From Nanobdellota archaeon (GTDB lineage Archaea; Nanobdellota; Nanobdellia; Pacearchaeales; GW2011-AR1), in the NCBI GenBank assembly GCA_020056045.1, contig JAGVIM010000014.1, positions 1-7,714 of the forward strand: a stretch of DNA of 7,714 nt. The letters run 5' to 3'. The position numbers and the translations under genes are program-made. The notes beneath the pieces were generated by a model. The model ran no database searches. It was not told the DNA's origin and was given only the letters and a program-made list of their open reading frames with translations. This document shows positions 1 to 5,550 of the stretch, in pieces. How positions within the stretch are numbered: the first letter of the stretch is position 1; each line of letters begins with the position of its first letter.

Positions 1-31
1 CCATTGCAAGTAAATCATCTAAGCCTTTCAT
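1..31 (-). CDS. Start of an unidentified gene, cut by the window edge
   Basis: Only the first ten codons are visible, reading MKGLDDLLAM. The ATG shares its last bases with the TGA stop of the 146-aa gene upstream (ATGA overlap), the same coupling seen between several genes in this window, so the two are probably co-transcribed. A GGAGG sits 13-14 bases before the ATG, a little far but usable. Too little sequence is present to assign a family. It should be examined first when looking for a partner enzyme (E1, peptidase or protease) of the neighbouring ATPase and ubiquitin-like genes. Confidence 0.55.
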   Translation of the reverse strand, partial: MKGLDDLLAM

Positions 32-468
32 TGTAATTTTTCATACCTCCGATCTCTGCTTTTATAAGGAAATTTATGAACATCAATTTCAATTTCATCA
101 AGAAAATCATTTGCTAAATGTCCTAGATCAAAACTTTCAAGTTTTGGATGAAAGCAACATCTAAGTCCAAGACCATCATCCATAATATTATCAGTTCTTA
201 ATGGAAAATCAAAATCAGTTACAGTAGCACATGCTAATCTTTCTCCATCTTCAGGAAACAAAGCAATAACAGAAGCAACATGGTAAACTTCCATTTGTCC
301 TTTATGATGAGTGCTCTGATAATTAAACAAAGCTTGTGGATCTGTAATATCCTGTGCAAAAAAGAATTCCATTGGAAGCTTTGCTAAAACTATATTTAGA
401 TCTGGCAAGTGTAATCTTCCTTCGCATGTTATTATATGATATTTCTCTGATTGTGTTTGTGTTTCCAT
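28..468 (-). CDS. Unrecognised 146-aa protein; weak E2/UBC-like pattern
   Basis: I do not recognise a family with confidence. The protein is soluble, with no signal peptide or membrane segment. It appears to have beta strands at about 8-20, 59-72 and 77-90, a Cys104-Cys105 pair in GLGLRCCFHP, and a helix at about 115-128 (LGHLANDFLDEIE). There is a loose resemblance to the active-site half of ubiquitin E2 enzymes: a hydrophobic-Phe-Pro-x-Asp turn (residues 70-74), Gly-x-x-Cys-Cys, an aromatic residue eight positions after Cys105, then an amphipathic helix. The classic YPFxPP and HPN motifs are missing, so this is speculative. The ATG has no SD, but a BRE/TATA-like element lies about 25 bp upstream, consistent with a leaderless first gene. 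It overlaps the next gene by ATGA. Confidence 0.75.
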   Translation of the reverse strand: METQTQSEKYHIITCEGRLHLPDLNIVLAKLPMEFFFAQDITDPQALFNYQSTHHKGQMEVYHVASVIALFPEDGERLACATVTDFDFPLRTDNIMDDGLGLRCCFHPKLESFDLGHLANDFLDEIEIDVHKFPYKSRDRRYEKLQ

Positions 469-488
469 TTTGTTTTTTGTTTATTTTT

Positions 489-502
489 TATTTTAGTTTT
501 TC
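489..502 (-). promoter_or_regulatory. Probable leaderless promoter of the 146-aa gene
   Basis: On the minus strand the element reads GAAAAACTAAAATA, a purine-rich BRE-like stretch followed by a TATA-like box. The centre of CTAAAATA is about 24.5 bp from the A of the ATG at 468, the normal archaeal distance from TATA box to transcription start. It closely matches the promoter at the other end of the window (GAAAAGCTTAAATA) in sequence and in distance to its start codon. The absence of an SD before the ATG supports a leaderless message. Confidence 0.5.
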
Positions 503-511
503 TCCAAGCAG

Positions 512-568
512 CTTTTTCTAAAAGAGCTCTGTCTGGTTTTTTCCGAGGTCTTTTTCTAAAAGAGCTCT
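512..568. repeat. Two 19-bp direct repeats, 38-bp period, each ending in a palindrome
   Basis: The sequence CTTTTTCTAAAAGAGCTCT occurs perfectly at 512-530 and again at 550-568. Each copy ends in the 8-bp palindrome AGAGCTCT (523-530 and 561-568). The first copy begins ten bases upstream of the BRE-like stretch of the 146-aa gene promoter, the typical place for an archaeal regulator site. The intervening 19 bases show no clear repeat of their own. A past tandem duplication is an alternative explanation. Confidence 0.7.
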
Positions 569-643
569 CTCAATCTCTCTTAATTCTCATCTGCCAATCT
601 CTTCAGTATTTTACATTACTGATATTTTTTCCTGGATTTATTT

Positions 644-666
644 AAAAAATAAAAAAATAAAATAAA
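644..666 (-). terminator. Oligo-T terminator after the ubiquitin-like gene
   Basis: Minus-strand transcription leaving the 142-aa gene meets several T runs within about 45 bases of the stop codon (TTTATTTTATTTTTTTATTTTTT), with no stable hairpin in front. Runs of T in the non-template strand without a stem are the usual archaeal termination signal. This would end the transcript carrying the 301-aa protein, ATPase and ubiquitin-like genes. Confidence 0.55.
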
Positions 667-688
667 TTTTTTTGATTGGAGTTTACAT

Positions 689-1117
689 TTATCTGTAAAG
701 TGCATGATAGCCTCCTCTCTGAACAGCTGAAACTTCAATTTCTAGTTCTCTGTATTTTTTTACAGATCCATCTGGAAGTGAGTGCTCTCTTTCAGCAATG
801 TAATCTGCAACACTGTCGCTTAATTTTGCTGTCTTTCCATTAATTACAACAACACTTCCATCTGCTCTAAGTTCTTTCTTTACACTTTCAGCAATTGGAA
901 GTCTGTCTTCACTAACTTCTTGACTTGTTAAGTAAGTGATAACATCCTGAACAGTTTTTCCAGCATATTCAACAGGAATTCTATTAACAATAGCATCATC
1001 TTTTCCAGCAAGTCCTGTTCTAGCACTTGCAATTATAGGAAGTTCTGCTGAAACAGCAGCTTCTAAACCTTGGTGACCAGTTATAGCATTTCCTAGTGCT
1101 GATTTTTGTTCTAGCAT
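689..1117 (-). CDS. Probable ubiquitin-like (MoaD/ThiS-type beta-grasp) protein with masked C-terminal Gly-Gly
   Basis: This 142-aa protein has a mostly featureless first 40 residues, then a pattern typical of small beta-grasp proteins. Residues 47-63 (IPVEYAGKTVQDVITYL) match the strand-Gly-x-Thr-Val-x-Asp-helix signature of MoaD/ThiS. Residues 88-98 (SVVVINGKTAK) resemble their V-x-V-N-G strand. Residues 115-136 give Pro-Asp-Gly followed by a final strand ending in Arg134-Gly135-Gly136. Six residues (YHALYR) follow the Gly-Gly, as in ubiquitin precursors that need a peptidase to expose the diglycine. The start is fixed by AGGAGGT eight bases upstream, and one base separates it from the ATPase stop. 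Next to an ARC-type unfoldase it could be a protein tag. Caveat: the codons for Arg-Gly-Gly (AGAGGAGGC) also form a strong SD followed by an ATG. Gene call firm; fold inferred. Confidence 0.6.
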   Translation of the reverse strand: MLEQKSALGNAITGHQGLEAAVSAELPIIASARTGLAGKDDAIVNRIPVEYAGKTVQDVITYLTSQEVSEDRLPIAESVKKELRADGSVVVINGKTAKLSDSVADYIAEREHSLPDGSVKKYRELEIEVSAVQRGGYHALYR

Positions 1118-1118
1118 T

Positions 1119-2717
1119 TTATTTTACCTCCTGTAATGATTTAGTTTGATTATATTTTACATCTCCACTTCCATTTCCACCAGCATTTGCCTTTGAACCT
1201 GAATTTGATTTTGCATCTGCTAACATGCATTCAAGAACAAGATATCTATTTCTACAAGCATCTTGATACTGTCTTCCATGAGCACCAAAAACACTTTCCC
1301 AATCATCTCTTACAAGAGATTGATCAAATCCAACATTTTCTCTAAATTCTTCATCAACAGCACCACTCAAATCTTCATAACTAACTCCTTTTCCTTTTCC
1401 TGAAATTTCTCTTTGAATTGCTTTTCCTGTTGCTCTATCAACAATTCCTTTAATCATTGCTCCACTGATTAAATGTTCATAGCCAAAATGTCCTAGAACT
1501 TCATGTTTAGGAGTAACAACTCTGTAAACAGGAGTTTCACTATCATAGATTTTTGCAACTAATTTTTCAGAAATTTGATTTTGATTTTGTCCAGCAAACC
1601 ATCCTGCTTTTTCAAAAGGCTTTTCTCTAAGATAAATATCAAAGATTTGTTTTGCTCCTTCTCTTGAAGGTCTTGGAACTTTTATTCTTCTGTCTACTCT
1701 TCCATCTCTTAATATTGCAGGATCAATAATATCTTCTCTGTTTGTAGCAAGAACAGTTATAACATTATAGTCTCCATTAAGACCATCCATTTCAGCTAAA
1801 AATTGAGGAACAATTGAATCATAAACATCTGTTGAAATTCCACTTCCCCTTACTTTTAATACAGAATCTGCTTCATCAATAAATACAACAACAGGGCTGT
1901 TTGTATCATTTGCAGTTTCTCTTGCAGCTTCATAGATTCTTCTAATATTTGCTTCTGAATTTCCTAGCCATTTATCAAGGATTTCAGGACCTTTTACATT
2001 TATGAAATGTCCATTTCCATCTCCTTCTTTTCTTGATTGAGATAATGCATAGGCAATTGATTTTGCAATCATTGTTTTACCGCATCCAGGTGGACCATAA
2101 AGTAATATTCCTTTTGCAGGTTTTCTTCCATATCTCGCATATATTTCTTTATGAATAAATGGTGCTTCAACTTCTTCTTTTATTCTTGAAATTGTTTCTT
2201 CTAGACCACCAATATTTGTCCAAGGTGCAGTTGGAACTTCTTCTAAAGCATATTTTGTTCTTTTTCTTGAAAATCTTTCTACAGCTACAACTCCAGAAGG
2301 ATCAAGCATTACTTCATCTCCTGATTTTACTTCATCAAGAGCATTAACAACTAATTTGTAATCTCCCTTTGATGTTACTCGAAGTCTTCCATCCATTACT
2401 TCATCAACAACAGAAACTTCTCCATAGCTAGAATCAAATTCAGAAGTATTGATTATAGCAGCTGTTTGTGGACTAAGTACAACTCTAGAACCTCTTTTAA
2501 ATTTTTTAGCTAATTCTGCACTTGATGGAACTTCCATTATTCCTTTTCCATCAACAGAAACTCTTGCTGTTTTTTTACCAAAATCTAAAACAGTTCCAGT
2601 TACATATGGTGGACTTGATAATCTTTCTAATTCTTCTTGTAAAAGAAGAACAGTTTTTCTTAAATCTTCTTGTGTATTTTCTTTTGTCATGTTAATTATT
2701 TGATGGCTTAACTCCAT
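1119..2717 (-). CDS. AAA+ ATPase/unfoldase, ARC/Mpa branch of the proteasomal ATPases
   Basis: This is a ring-forming ATP-driven unfoldase of 532 aa. In order: a short coiled coil (about 15-33), two OB-type beta domains (about 36-95 and 98-150), then the AAA module. That module has Walker A GPPGCGKT (208-215), pore loop with Trp-Leu-Gly (250-252), Walker B VVVFIDEAD (276-284), sensor-1 Asn in LATNRED, and an arginine-finger region LRDGRVDRR. The tandem OB domains, the insert before SGAMIKGIVDRA (418-429), and the later VDEEFREN and DDWESVFG blocks match Mpa/ARC rather than archaeal PAN. The tail (about 500-532) is Gly/Ser/Asn-rich and ends QEVK, without the hydrophobic-Tyr-X motif that docks onto the 20S proteasome. 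The ATG at 2717 is chosen for GGAGGT seven bases upstream; ATGs at 2744 and 2690 lack a good SD. It overlaps the 301-aa gene by 26 bp. Confidence 0.9.
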   Translation of the reverse strand: MELSHQIINMTKENTQEDLRKTVLLLQEELERLSSPPYVTGTVLDFGKKTARVSVDGKGIMEVPSSAELAKKFKRGSRVVLSPQTAAIINTSEFDSSYGEVSVVDEVMDGRLRVTSKGDYKLVVNALDEVKSGDEVMLDPSGVVAVERFSRKRTKYALEEVPTAPWTNIGGLEETISRIKEEVEAPFIHKEIYARYGRKPAKGILLYGPPGCGKTMIAKSIAYALSQSRKEGDGNGHFINVKGPEILDKWLGNSEANIRRIYEAARETANDTNSPVVVFIDEADSVLKVRGSGISTDVYDSIVPQFLAEMDGLNGDYNVITVLATNREDIIDPAILRDGRVDRRIKVPRPSREGAKQIFDIYLREKPFEKAGWFAGQNQNQISEKLVAKIYDSETPVYRVVTPKHEVLGHFGYEHLISGAMIKGIVDRATGKAIQREISGKGKGVSYEDLSGAVDEEFRENVGFDQSLVRDDWESVFGAHGRQYQDACRNRYLVLECMLADAKSNSGSKANAGGNGSGDVKYNQTKSLQEVK

Positions 2718-3597
2718 AGCCATTACCTCCATTGTGTTCTTCATGATTTGGCATTGGAATTTCTATCACACCCATTCCAACTATTTTACCCATTCCGCTT
2801 AACATTTCTGCAAGGCCTTCTAAACCTGGTATTTGATTTCTTTTTCCAATACATTCAGCAGTTCTTTTTATTGTAAGAGCTGCTCTTGATTTTAAGAAAA
2901 CATCAGAATTATCTTCTATTTTTCCAAGATTATTATCTTTAGCAAGAGCATCATAAAGAGTTCTAAAGTATTCTGCAAATTCTTGATAATTTTCATTACC
3001 TTCAACTCTAAATACAAATGAATCTCTAACTCCTCTTTCAAGTAAATAATCAACTTCTGATTTTTCAGGAAGTTCTTGACTTTGAGGAAGTTTAACTGTC
3101 AAGAACCAATGATTAGATCTACCATTTTCAAGTAATTTTTCATAACCTACAAATCCTTCTTTTACAAGTTCATCTTTTCTAACTCTTAAAATTTCATCAG
3201 GAACAGTTCCGTTTACAACTGCTAGATAATATTTTCCAGATTCTAATCTTTGACTTTCATAATGGCTTCTAAGATGTTCTAATGAATCTGAATTTCCTCT
3301 AATAATTCTTTTAATTTCATCTTCAGGAAGATTTCCAATAAATGTTGCAACAGGAACAACTCCAGCAACTTCTCTTTTTTTCTCTTCTTCACTCATTATC
3401 TGATATTCAACAGCTGCTCTTTGTATAGTTTCAACTACTTGTTTAGGAGAACAAATTTGATATCTTACAATTTGTGTTACAAATGTTGCAGGAACTTCTC
3501 CAAACATTGGAATTTCCATCTTTGTCTTTTTTCCAAAAGTTGAGTTTGGGATTAATTCTCTATATCCTTGTATTTTTATGTTTTTTGTGTTTGTCAT
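2692..3597 (-). CDS. Unrecognised 301-aa protein, head of the ATPase operon
   Basis: No family is recognised. The protein is soluble, with no signal peptide, transmembrane helix or obvious catalytic motif. It looks mixed alpha/beta: a helix-rich stretch at about 50-115 (with EEEKKRE at 70-76), strands around 123-130 and 163-170, helical segments around 205-220 and 237-250, then a Gly/Met-rich end (EMLSGMGKIVGMGVIEIPMP). The ATG has no SD, and a TATA-like element 25-35 bp upstream suggests a leaderless or short-leader message. The last 26 bp contain the start of the ATPase, so the two are translationally linked. Its position directly before an ARC-type unfoldase and a ubiquitin-like protein suggests an adaptor, substrate-selecting or ligase-like role, but no residue proves this. 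It does not resemble the Pup ligase PafA or its relative Dop. Confidence 0.8.
   Translation of the reverse strand: MTNTKNIKIQGYRELIPNSTFGKKTKMEIPMFGEVPATFVTQIVRYQICSPKQVVETIQRAAVEYQIMSEEEKKREVAGVVPVATFIGNLPEDEIKRIIRGNSDSLEHLRSHYESQRLESGKYYLAVVNGTVPDEILRVRKDELVKEGFVGYEKLLENGRSNHWFLTVKLPQSQELPEKSEVDYLLERGVRDSFVFRVEGNENYQEFAEYFRTLYDALAKDNNLGKIEDNSDVFLKSRAALTIKRTAECIGKRNQIPGLEGLAEMLSGMGKIVGMGVIEIPMPNHEEHNGGNGYGVKPSNN
2725..2730 (-). promoter_or_regulatory. SD deciding the ATPase start
   Basis: GGAGGT on the minus strand, seven bases before the ATG at 2717 and only two before the ATG at 2723. It lies inside the 301-aa gene, where it encodes Gly-Gly near that protein's C-terminus. It supports MELSHQIINM as the ATPase N-terminus over the longer form starting at 2744. 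Confidence 0.6.
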
Positions 3598-3618
3598 GTT
3601 ATAATTATATTATGAGTT

Positions 3619-3632
3619 GTATTTTTGATATA
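3619..3632 (-). promoter_or_regulatory. Possible promoter before the 301-aa gene
   Basis: The minus strand reads TATATCAAAAATAC here, giving two overlapping TATA-like candidates: CAAAAATA centred about 26 bp from the ATG at 3597, and TATATC about 32 bp away. The gap to the upstream 106-aa gene is the largest within the long minus-strand run, and the 301-aa gene has no SD. Both facts fit a separate transcription start. The element is weaker than the one at 7601-7616, and no terminator separates the two gene groups, so read-through is likely. Confidence 0.35.
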
Positions 3633-3634
3633 CA

Positions 3635-3670
3635 TTACTTACAATTTTTTGTCATTGTAGTTGTACTCAT
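3635..3670 (-). CDS. 11-codon micro-ORF with SD and ATGA coupling (doubtful)
   Basis: The frame encodes MSTTTMTKNCK then TAA. Its ATG overlaps the TGA of the 106-aa gene exactly as in the real gene junctions here, and GGGGG lies six bases upstream. It may be a true micro-peptide, a relic of a gene lost from this position, or chance. It ends just before the possible promoter of the 301-aa gene and is out of frame with that gene. Length alone makes it weak. Confidence 0.25.
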   Translation of the reverse strand: MSTTTMTKNCK

Positions 3671-3987
3671 TGTGTTCCCCCATTATGTTCTTTAAATTTA
3701 CAAGTTAATTTCAATAATTCAAGAAGTTCATTAGAAGTTATCTGGTCTTCAGCAACTTCTATTTCAATTCCCCTATACAATTGATGAGACCTATATTGGT
3801 ATGTATTGCTTTCATTTTCAAGAGCATATACACTTCTCTGTTCTATACTTCCTATAGACATTATTCTAGATTTAGAGTGAGCACTGGGCTTTTCTGCTTG
3901 ATGAAGAAAACTATTTTCAGGCCTGTTCATATATTTAACTAGTTCAGCAAACTCTTTTCCAACAAGTTCATCAATTACAAGTTTCAT
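3667..3987 (-). CDS. Unrecognised 106-aa protein, last long gene of the ten-gene run
   Basis: No family is recognised. The N-terminal 20 residues are predicted helical (IDELVGKEFAELVKYM). A polar, probably flexible part follows (22-50), then a strand-like segment YRGIEIEVAE (71-80) and a helix at about 84-97 (TSNELLELLKLTCK). The YRxxEIEV pattern also occurs in the ubiquitin-like protein (122-129), which may be chance. The start has GGAGG nine bases upstream and overlaps the preceding gene by ATGA. The C-terminal Gly-Gly-Thr-Gln is encoded by a GGGGG SD-like sequence before the following micro-ORF and should not be read as a Pup- or ubiquitin-type tail. Confidence 0.75.
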   Translation of the reverse strand: MKLVIDELVGKEFAELVKYMNRPENSFLHQAEKPSAHSKSRIMSIGSIEQRSVYALENESNTYQYRSHQLYRGIEIEVAEDQITSNELLELLKLTCKFKEHNGGTQ

Positions 3988-4391
3988 TGTGATTGTCCTC
4001 CATCATTTCTATTATTTTCATTAGTCCTTCCAAAAAGAATGAATTGGTTTAATGCATCTAAATTAAGCATATCTTCGATTGGCATTTTTTCTTTTGATGT
4101 TACTTTAACATCGAATCCTAGTCTACAAACACAAGCAGAAACTCTTGCTTCTCTTCCTTTATTATCTACATACTTTGATCCATCTTCTTCAGGTCCAATA
4201 GTTTTTTTTAATCCTTCAGAATCTTCAAAATATTTTGCAAGGGAATTATGTCCATATCTTTTCTCCAAAAGTTTTCTATCCCTAGCAGAAACTTCATGAC
4301 CAAATCTAAACCATGCATTTAACTCAGAAGTAGCTTCTTGCTGACTAAAAGGTCTTTTCTCTAATCTAACTTCATATCTAGCAGTGTACAT
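3984..4391 (-). CDS. Unrecognised 135-aa protein
   Basis: No family is recognised. The visible layout is a first strand (MYTARYEVRLEKR), helices around 16-30 and 36-56 rich in charged residues, a strand pair around 82-98 containing Cys87-x-Cys89, and a helix at about 104-119. The last 15 residues are Asn/Gly/Gln-rich and probably disordered. The start is one base after the stop of the upstream 170-aa gene, with GGGAGG eleven bases before it, inside that gene. The final residues GGQSQ come from the SD (GGAGG) of the next gene. Tight packing on both sides places it in the same transcript. Confidence 0.75.
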   Translation of the reverse strand: MYTARYEVRLEKRPFSQQEATSELNAWFRFGHEVSARDRKLLEKRYGHNSLAKYFEDSEGLKKTIGPEEDGSKYVDNKGREARVSACVCRLGFDVKVTSKEKMPIEDMLNLDALNQFILFGRTNENNRNDGGQSQ

Positions 4392-4392
4392 T

Positions 4393-4905
4393 TTAGTTGT
4401 GGCCTCCCACTATTCTTCTTACTAAATCAGATCTTTCATCAATTTCATTTTTTAATTGTCTAACAGCTTCACTGCCACTAGGATCCATTGGATGTCTATT
4501 TAATTCTAGAATTCCTTTTAAATCAAGACAATCTCTTGTTTTATCAAAATCATTTGCATCATAATCTAAAACAACAGCTTCGTCACATCCATTCATAAAT
4601 CTTCCAATATATTTTCCAGTTTTCTTTCCATAAATATCAAAAATTCTTATATCTGGTTTTTCTGGACTTCTATGCTTATTTGTAACAACCCTATAACCAT
4701 GTCTTTTCAAAACTTCTCTAAAAGACATACTTTCTCTAGGAACCTGCCAATATTGTGGAGCAGGGGTCTGTTTATCTTTTTTATTATCTAAGTTAAGCTG
4801 AACATCATCATTATCTAATGATAATCCATCATATATCTCTGATTGTTGATCTAAATCTCCAGGCAATAGTTCATCATCAAATGAATCATTTTTTAAGAAG
4901 TCCAT
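4393..4905 (-). CDS. Unrecognised 170-aa protein with acidic N-terminus
   Basis: The first 45 residues are Asp/Asn/Leu-rich and strongly acidic (FDDELLPGDLDQ, LSLDNDDVQLNLDN), probably disordered and suited to binding a partner. Residues 50-130 look folded: QYWQVPRESMSFREVLKRHG gives a helix, then strands RIFDIYGK and EAVVLDYDA, with Cys107 and Cys126. A charged helix closes the protein (146-165). The ATG at 4905 is one base after the upstream stop, the usual spacing here. A longer in-frame version would need a TTG at 4935 with no SD and is rejected. No catalytic motif or family is recognised. The terminal GGHN is encoded by the next gene's SD. Confidence 0.75.
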   Translation of the reverse strand: MDFLKNDSFDDELLPGDLDQQSEIYDGLSLDNDDVQLNLDNKKDKQTPAPQYWQVPRESMSFREVLKRHGYRVVTNKHRSPEKPDIRIFDIYGKKTGKYIGRFMNGCDEAVVLDYDANDFDKTRDCLDLKGILELNRHPMDPSGSEAVRQLKNEIDERSDLVRRIVGGHN

Positions 4906-4906
4906 C

Positions 4907-5245
4907 TTACTTTTTAACCCCCATTTTTGCTTCAAGTTCAGAAACTCTTTTCTGAAAAACAGCTTTTTTTAATAAATCAGCTAAATCATTAGAAACATTA
5001 TGTGCAGGACAAGTCTCAAGTAAGTCAGTATTAATTACAGGTCTAGAATAAGAAGCTCTATCACAATTATCTGATGTATCTATAATATCTTTTGCAATGC
5101 AAGGATTTTGTGTTATTCCACAAATATAAAATCTATCACAACCCTGATAATCATCATGAAGATTAGCAGAAGGTGCTACTGTTAATTGAGTACAATATTG
5201 CTTTAAATCAACTAATTTTTGTCTTTTCTTAGGTTTTGTTGTCAT
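4907..5245 (-). CDS. Cys-rich 112-aa protein, possible metal or Fe-S binder
   Basis: Six cysteines lie at 18, 36, 42, 49, 61 and 79. The last five fall within 44 residues, in segments such as GCDRFYICGITQNPCIAKD, DNCDRASYS and LETCPAHN. That spacing resembles a zinc- or iron-sulfur-binding site more than an average cytosolic protein, but it fits no motif I can name. No signal peptide is present, so extracellular disulfides are unlikely. The N-terminus is basic (TTKPKKRQK) and the last 25 residues form a charged helix. The start has GGAG seven bases upstream and an ATGA overlap with the 102-aa gene. It is separated by one base from the 170-aa gene. Confidence 0.75.
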   Translation of the reverse strand: MTTKPKKRQKLVDLKQYCTQLTVAPSANLHDDYQGCDRFYICGITQNPCIAKDIIDTSDNCDRASYSRPVINTDLLETCPAHNVSNDLADLLKKAVFQKRVSELEAKMGVKK

Positions 5246-5550
5246 TGTGAGTCTCCTTGATTATTTCTAAGAATTAATGCAGTTCCATGAGCAGTAAACT
5301 GAACTCCTCTTGCATTTGCTCCTGGTTGTGCAGATTCATAAGGTCCAAGAGTTCTTTGCAATTGATAATTAACAACAACTTCTGCTTCAGCAGGTACAAA
5401 ACCAGAAAAATGTTCTGTTGGATCTCCCCAATAACTCATTGAATCATCATGAACTCCAACAGCTTTGTATCGTGAAAGGTTTTTTCCAGACATCTCACAA
5501 TATTCAGTTGCAGAAATTGTCAATATCTTTTCTAAAGGGAATGTTGTCAT
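5242..5550 (-). CDS. Unrecognised 102-aa beta-rich protein, faintly YbjQ-like
   Basis: The protein seems mostly beta: strands near 8-13, 29-34, 56-65 (AEVVVNYQLQ) and 83-94 (VQFTAHGTALIL). The Ala-x-Val-Val-x-Asn/Gly strand followed about 25 residues later by Gly-Thr-Ala resembles the small YbjQ-type domain, but the Gly-rich N-terminal half of that family is not seen, so this is a hint only. GGAG lies seven bases before the ATG, which overlaps the stop of the 113-aa gene. Its own stop overlaps the ATG of the Cys-rich gene. The C-terminal NNQGDSQ is partly the next SD read as codons. Confidence 0.75.
   Translation of the reverse strand: MTTFPLEKILTISATEYCEMSGKNLSRYKAVGVHDDSMSYWGDPTEHFSGFVPAEAEVVVNYQLQRTLGPYESAQPGANARGVQFTAHGTALILRNNQGDSQ

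Larger units (their letters stand above)
469..688. other. 220-bp intergenic region with terminator, direct repeat and promoter
   Basis: No convincing gene lies between the ubiquitin-like gene and the 146-aa gene. Reading on the minus strand it holds an oligo-T tract (644-666), a purine-rich stretch (569-610), two 19-bp direct repeats (512-530 and 550-568), and a BRE/TATA-like box (489-502). The purine-rich part has a coding-like but broken frame. After the TGA at 587-589 it reads ELREIERALLEKDLGKNQTE, and the second repeat copy gives RALLEK again in a shifted frame because the repeat period is 38 bp. It may be a decayed coding relic, an operator region, or both. Confidence 0.55.

Noticed and set aside
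512..568. CRISPR array
   Set aside because: Only two copies of a 19-bp unit with a 19-bp gap, and no third copy or cas gene.
530..620. Box C/D or other structured small RNA in the purine-rich intergenic stretch
   Set aside because: A CTGA and an AGATGAG are present, but there is no proper RUGAUGA box, paired C'/D' set or strong stem.
2159..2703. Plus-strand open frames opposite the ATPase (2159-2347 and 2449-2703)
   Set aside because: Leu/Phe-rich or Ser-rich antisense translations of a clear AAA+ gene, with no SD or promoter.
2718..2744. ATG at 2744 as the ATPase start
   Set aside because: No SD upstream; GGAGGT is placed for the ATG at 2717.
4039..4299. Plus-strand frame opposite the 135-aa gene, and similar ones at 451-645, 3474-3695, 5465-5677, 6121-6306, 6654-6878 and 7294-7539
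   Set aside because: Hydrophobic, low-complexity antisense shadows of minus-strand genes, or of the intergenic gap, without translation signals.
3667..4391. Pup-like proteins, because two products end in Gly-Gly-(x)-Gln
   Set aside because: The Gly-Gly comes from embedded SD sequences, and the helical Pup body and its terminal motif are absent.
4906..4935. TTG start extending the 170-aa gene by ten residues
   Set aside because: No SD, a rare start codon, and overlap with the upstream gene; the ATG at 4905 has the typical one-base spacing.
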